From: Meiothermus sp.
GTDB taxonomy: Bacteria; Deinococcota; Deinococci; Deinococcales; Thermaceae
Direction: 5' to 3'
DNA: 64,000 nt
NCBI RefSeq assembly: GCF_026004115.1
Contig: NZ_BPIM01000001.1
Location: 1,612,001 to 1,676,000 of the forward strand
The translations under genes and the position numbers were made by a program. Numbering within the stretch: the first letter of the stretch is position 1; every line of letters starts with the position of its first letter. This document shows positions 61,263 through 64,000 of the stretch, piece by piece. The notes beneath the pieces were generated by a model, which was given only the letters and a program-made list of their open reading frames with translations, was not told the origin of the DNA and searched no databases.

Positions 61263-62259
61263 ACAAAAGCCGTAGAGACTTGGTTTCAACCAACTCGAGT
61301 ATCTTGCGATCCAGCCGCGATAAGGGGCGGCGTTTGGGATCTTCCTTGGCCACCCAGGGAGCTTTGTAAACCTGAATGTTAAGCTTGCGGTGCGTGAAGT
61401 CGTGGCGAACCGCGCCCACCGGCTCAGCTTTGTCCAGCCTAAAGCGGGCCAGCAAGCGCTCTAAAGCCCCTGGGTCTTCCTCCATCGGAACCCCCCAAAG
61501 CCCGCCCAGCACGGGGCCCTGGCGCAGTTCCAGGTGGATGCCCGCAGGCCCCTGCAAGACCAGTGCTACCATCTCGAGGCTTTTCTGCAGGCGTTTTTGA
61601 GCAGTAGGGTAGCGCTCGGGGTGGTTCTTTCCCTGGCAGAACGGGGCTACCGGGCAGGCCCCGCAGCTTGGGTTTTGGGGGGTGCAAACCGTGGCCCCCA
61701 GCTCCATCAGGGCCTGATTCCAGTCGCCGGGTGTGTCTTTATCGCCTCTAAGGTTCACCAGCTGGGCCATCAGGGTATCGGCGGCCTCCTGCACCTGTTT
61801 GGGGCTGGGCTTTTCCCAGGCAAACAGGCGCGACAGCACCCGCCGCACATTGCCATCTACCGCTGCGACGGGCTCCCCAAAGGCCATCGAGGCCACTGCG
61901 GCGGCGGTGTAGGGGCCGATACCGGGCAGAGCGAGCAGTTCAACGGACGAGCAGGGAAGCGCCTGGCCAGCGAAAACAAGCTGTTGGGCCAGCTTGTGCA
62001 GGTTGCGGGCCCGGGCGTAGTAGCCACAGCCTTGCCAGGCCTTCAAAACATCTTCCTGGCTGGCTTGGGCCAGGGTTTCCAGGTTGGGAAATTGCTGCAA
62101 GAAGCGCAGGTAGTAGGGAATGGCCTGCTCGACCCGGGTCTGCTGCAAGAGCATCTCCGATAGCAAAATCCTGTATGCGTCAGATTCCCCTCGCCACGGC
62201 AGCTTGCGCTTGTGGAGTTGGTACCAGTTGAGCAGGTCTTTGTGGAGGTTGCTGAGCAT
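61261..62259 (-). CDS. mutY: A/G-specific adenine glycosylase MutY
   Basis: Removes adenine opposite 8-oxoguanine. 332 residues. Helix-hairpin-helix LLALPGIGPYTAAAVASMAFG near residue 108 and the catalytic Asp in AAVDGNVRR. Catalytic Glu in LLSEMLLQQTRVEQ near 34. Iron-sulfur cysteines C-x6-C-x2-C-x5-C in CTPQNPSCGACPVAPFC near 190. C-terminal Nudix-like recognition domain from about 225. ATG 62259 fits family starts; TTG 62289 is an alternative. It follows the CoA-binding gene closely. Confidence 0.93.
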   Translation of the reverse strand: MLSNLHKDLLNWYQLHKRKLPWRGESDAYRILLSEMLLQQTRVEQAIPYYLRFLQQFPNLETLAQASQEDVLKAWQGCGYYARARNLHKLAQQLVFAGQALPCSSVELLALPGIGPYTAAAVASMAFGEPVAAVDGNVRRVLSRLFAWEKPSPKQVQEAADTLMAQLVNLRGDKDTPGDWNQALMELGATVCTPQNPSCGACPVAPFCQGKNHPERYPTAQKRLQKSLEMVALVLQGPAGIHLELRQGPVLGGLWGVPMEEDPGALERLLARFRLDKAEPVGAVRHDFTHRKLNIQVYKAPWVAKEDPKRRPLSRLDRKILELVETKSLRLL

Positions 62260-62294
62260 GGAAAAGCCGTGGGTTGGGCGGTTCAGCAAAAGGC

Positions 62295-62696
62295 CTAGCC
62301 GAAAAGCTGCCGATGTACAACCATCAAGCAGCGATCCTGCACCACCGGGATTCCGGCTTGCCGCAGGGTTTCGGAAAAGGCGTTGTTCAAAATCCCCGAT
62401 TGCAGCCAGACCAGCTTGGGCTTGGCGGTCAGGATCTCTTCCAGGTGGTTGGGCAGGGCCTCGCTGCGGCGAAAGACAACTACAATATCTACCGGCTCCT
62501 CTAGATCGGTCAGGGTGCTGACCGCGACTTGACCCCAGAGTTCTTGTTCGGCGTAAACAGGGTTCACAGGAAACAACTGATAACCTTTGCGCCCCAGATA
62601 GTCGGGTACATAGAACGCGGCTTTGCTGGGATTGGGGTGGGCCCCCAGCACTGCTACCGTGCGGGCTGAGGCCAGAAAGTCGCGCAGATTATCCAT
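62295..62696 (-). CDS. CoA-binding domain protein (YccU family)
   Basis: 133-residue single Rossmann domain. Opening TVAVLGAHPNPSKAAFYVPDYL carries the phosphate-binding loop, then VNPVYAEQELWG, VDIVVVFRRSEALP, VWLQSGI and a final DRCLMVVHRQLF. Stand-alone CoA-binding proteins of this type are known from Thermus and E. coli, with no proven catalytic role. The stop of the ankyrin gene lies 2 bp before its start, so the ankyrin, CoA-binding and mutY genes form an operon. Confidence 0.88.
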   Translation of the reverse strand: MDNLRDFLASARTVAVLGAHPNPSKAAFYVPDYLGRKGYQLFPVNPVYAEQELWGQVAVSTLTDLEEPVDIVVVFRRSEALPNHLEEILTAKPKLVWLQSGILNNAFSETLRQAGIPVVQDRCLMVVHRQLFG

Positions 62697-62698
62697 TT

Positions 62699-63265
62699 CT
62701 AGGCACCATATTGACGCAAGAGGTCAGCAATGACGGTATGCCCGCTCTCGATAGCGAGTTGTAGGGGGGTTTTACCCTGAAAATTCTGCCAGCTCAGATT
62801 TGGATTGGCGTTTTCCAACAACCAGCGCACTGCATCGGTATGGCCCCGCCCCACCGCCAGCCCCAGGGCCATGCTGCTACCTTCCTGGGCTCCATGGCTC
62901 CAGACCAGTTCCAACATCTCCACCCGGCTCGAGAGGGCCGCATGGGGCAGCAAGGCAATTCCGTGGGCGCTTTTGTGCTGGGCCTGCGTGGGTTCGCGCT
63001 CTAACATCGCCCGAACGGTTTCCACCTGCCCCAGCATAGCCGCCGTGGAGATTTCCAACGGGGCTCCTCTAGACAGCAAAAACTCCGCAATAGCTCGGTT
63101 CCCCACATGGGCGGCCCCTTGAATGGCTGTTTCGGTGTCCCCTGGTTGCCATTCGTGAGCCAGGTTCAGCAACTCGGGGGTTTCGTCCAGCATGGCCTGC
63201 ACTTTTGCCAGATCGCCATGCCCAGCTATCACAAACTCACGGATGCGCTCAGGGGAAAGGCTCAT
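62699..63265 (-). CDS. Ankyrin-repeat protein
   Basis: 188 residues with about four ankyrin repeats: AAHVGNRAIAEFLLSRGAPLE, AAMLGQVETVRAMLERE, AVGRGHTDAVRWLLENANPNL and FQGKTPLQLAIESGHTVIADLL. No signal peptide. It should act as a protein-binding scaffold. TAAGCT ends 6 nt before the ATG and GAGG lies in that gap, so initiation could be leaderless or SD-led. First gene of the operon with the CoA-binding protein and mutY. Confidence 0.88.
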   Translation of the reverse strand: MSLSPERIREFVIAGHGDLAKVQAMLDETPELLNLAHEWQPGDTETAIQGAAHVGNRAIAEFLLSRGAPLEISTAAMLGQVETVRAMLEREPTQAQHKSAHGIALLPHAALSSRVEMLELVWSHGAQEGSSMALGLAVGRGHTDAVRWLLENANPNLSWQNFQGKTPLQLAIESGHTVIADLLRQYGA

Positions 63266-63271
63266 AACCTC

Positions 63272-63277
63272 AGCTTA
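63272..63277 (-). promoter_or_regulatory. -10 element of ankyrin operon (leaderless type)
   Basis: TAAGCT on the minus strand ends 6 nt before the ATG at 63265. Confidence 0.4.
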
Positions 63278-63329
63278 GCGCGGTTCGCGAGTGTTAAGAT
63301 AGGTGCCCTTGTTCGATGTGCTCATATGC

Positions 63330-64000
63330 TCAAACAAACCGCTCGGGGTGGGTGGCCTGGTAGAGCCGCCAGGAATCCCAGTCGCGAGGGCGTGCTTGCA
63401 ACTCGGCCCAGTGCCAGAAGTGCATTAGCATGGAGCGTGCCGTGCGGGTCTCGTGATAGAAGATGTCGGCCCCCAGCCCGCCCGCTTCCATCAGGCCCGA
63501 GTCGTAATAGGCCTGCAGGGCTGTTTGCAGGTTGTAGGGAATCTGGCGAAAGTCCACCTGCACGTGGTTTTCCCCGATTTCCACCACCACATACTGAGCC
63601 CTTACGTCGCCGTTGAAGGGCGCCCCCACGGCCCCGCTGTTGAGCACCAGGGCCTCGCCCAACTGGTACATGAAGGGGCGGTGGGTATGCGACCCCACCA
63701 GCAGGCGGGCCGGGTAGTCCTCGCTGATTTCCACCAGGGTGCTCAGGACTTGGTGTTCGTCGTAGCCTTCCCGGTAGTGACGGGGCGAGCCATGGGTAGC
63801 CCGCACCAGCACGCTTTCACCCAGGCCTTCGGCTTTATCCAGGCCCAGGGCCCGCCGGGGTGCTTCCTCGATTACCACTTGAAAAGGTAGGCTGCCCAGC
63901 CAGTCCAGATGGGCTCGAGAGAGCTGGGCCACCGACCAGGCCGTGGGCTCGAACAAGGGGTCGGTGTAAAGGTCGTTAAGCGAAGGGTCGCGCTGGGCCC
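63330..64000 (-). CDS. Metallophosphoesterase family protein (5' end outside window)
   Basis: Cytoplasmic calcineurin-like phosphoesterase of the YfcE/Tthb-type serine-threonine phosphatase-like group. The frame stays open to the right edge (visible start ...QRDPSLNDLYTDPLFEPTAW), so the N-terminal metal motifs DxH, GD and GNHD are beyond the window. Seen here: VRATHGSPRHY, LLVGSHTHRPF (GHTH-type), and NSGAVGAPFNGD, all usual for the C-terminal half. Ends with HPERFV. Confidence 0.82.
   Translation of the reverse strand, partial: AQRDPSLNDLYTDPLFEPTAWSVAQLSRAHLDWLGSLPFQVVIEEAPRRALGLDKAEGLGESVLVRATHGSPRHYREGYDEHQVLSTLVEISEDYPARLLVGSHTHRPFMYQLGEALVLNSGAVGAPFNGDVRAQYVVVEIGENHVQVDFRQIPYNLQTALQAYYDSGLMEAGGLGADIFYHETRTARSMLMHFWHWAELQARPRDWDSWRLYQATHPERFV

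Overview
The window reads as chromosomal DNA of a GC-rich thermophile of the Thermaceae (Deinococcota), most likely a Meiothermus. The reasons are the protein set (a TmrAB-like split exporter pair, SpeA-type arginine decarboxylase, type III glutamine synthetase, an NrtR/NadM/NadV set), heavy use of CTCGAG within genes, and many start codons that lie 6-8 nt after a TAnnnT hexamer, the arrangement of leaderless mRNAs known from this phylum. The assignment is inferred from protein character, not from a database match. I found no rRNA, tRNA, CRISPR array, prophage or complete insertion sequence.

Layout. 1-9.5 kb: housekeeping and catabolic genes (M28 peptidase, threonine dehydratase, MtaB tRNA methylthiotransferase, HIT protein, metallophosphoesterase, bifunctional-nuclease-domain protein, two tandem phosphoribosyltransferase paralogues, esterase, methylmalonyl-CoA mutase catalytic chain). 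9.6-14.8 kb: repeat copy A, SpoIID-like protein with RecO, P1 and M20 peptidases. 14.9-24.1 kb: transport, with a peptide-type importer (binding protein and two permeases) followed by an SDR, then a sugar-type importer (two permeases and two tandem binding proteins). Neither importer has an ATPase here. 24.2-31 kb: a two-domain deacetylase/phosphodiester-glycosidase protein behind a perfect 19-bp palindrome, and a translationally coupled GGDEF/EAL pair. 31-43 kb: lysA divergent from a class I glutamine amidotransferase with overlapping start codons, a ~905-residue coiled-coil protein, a heterodimeric ABC exporter, a Cys-poor HgdB-like protein and an M20 hydrolase. 42.5-46.5 kb: two NarL-type response regulators and a PAS-GAF histidine kinase, with an SMR transporter. 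46.5-54.5 kb: DUF4010-like fragment, isoprenyl transferase, S1C protease with a duplicated C-terminal module, DeoB, and the NAD-salvage operon nrtR-nadM-nadV. 54.8-64 kb: glutamine synthetase III, a DinB-DUF1905-DinB operon, SpeA, a short GidA-like flavoprotein, an ankyrin/CoA-binding/MutY operon, and a truncated metallophosphoesterase.

The most unusual structure is a dispersed intergenic element, present in three full copies (about 9644-9805, 21094-21335, 26052-26268) and one fragment (about 44077). It has imperfect inverted ends (ATACCRGATTC), an internal unit of about 38 bp made of two mini-hairpins (tandem in two copies), and a terminal hairpin whose two arms change together between copies. 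It looks like a MITE-like or structured-RNA repeat family. Other points of interest are the palindrome-controlled fusion protein, the coiled-coil protein with a roadblock-like end, the PRPP-site-degenerate phosphoribosyltransferase paralogue, and the widespread leaderless promoters.

Functional links: DeoB and NadV/NadM/NrtR feed ribose phosphate and NAD salvage; MutY and RecO are repair functions; glutamine synthetase III, arginine decarboxylase and the peptidases serve nitrogen and polyamine metabolism; the kinase/regulator cluster and the c-di-GMP pair are the signalling part of the window.
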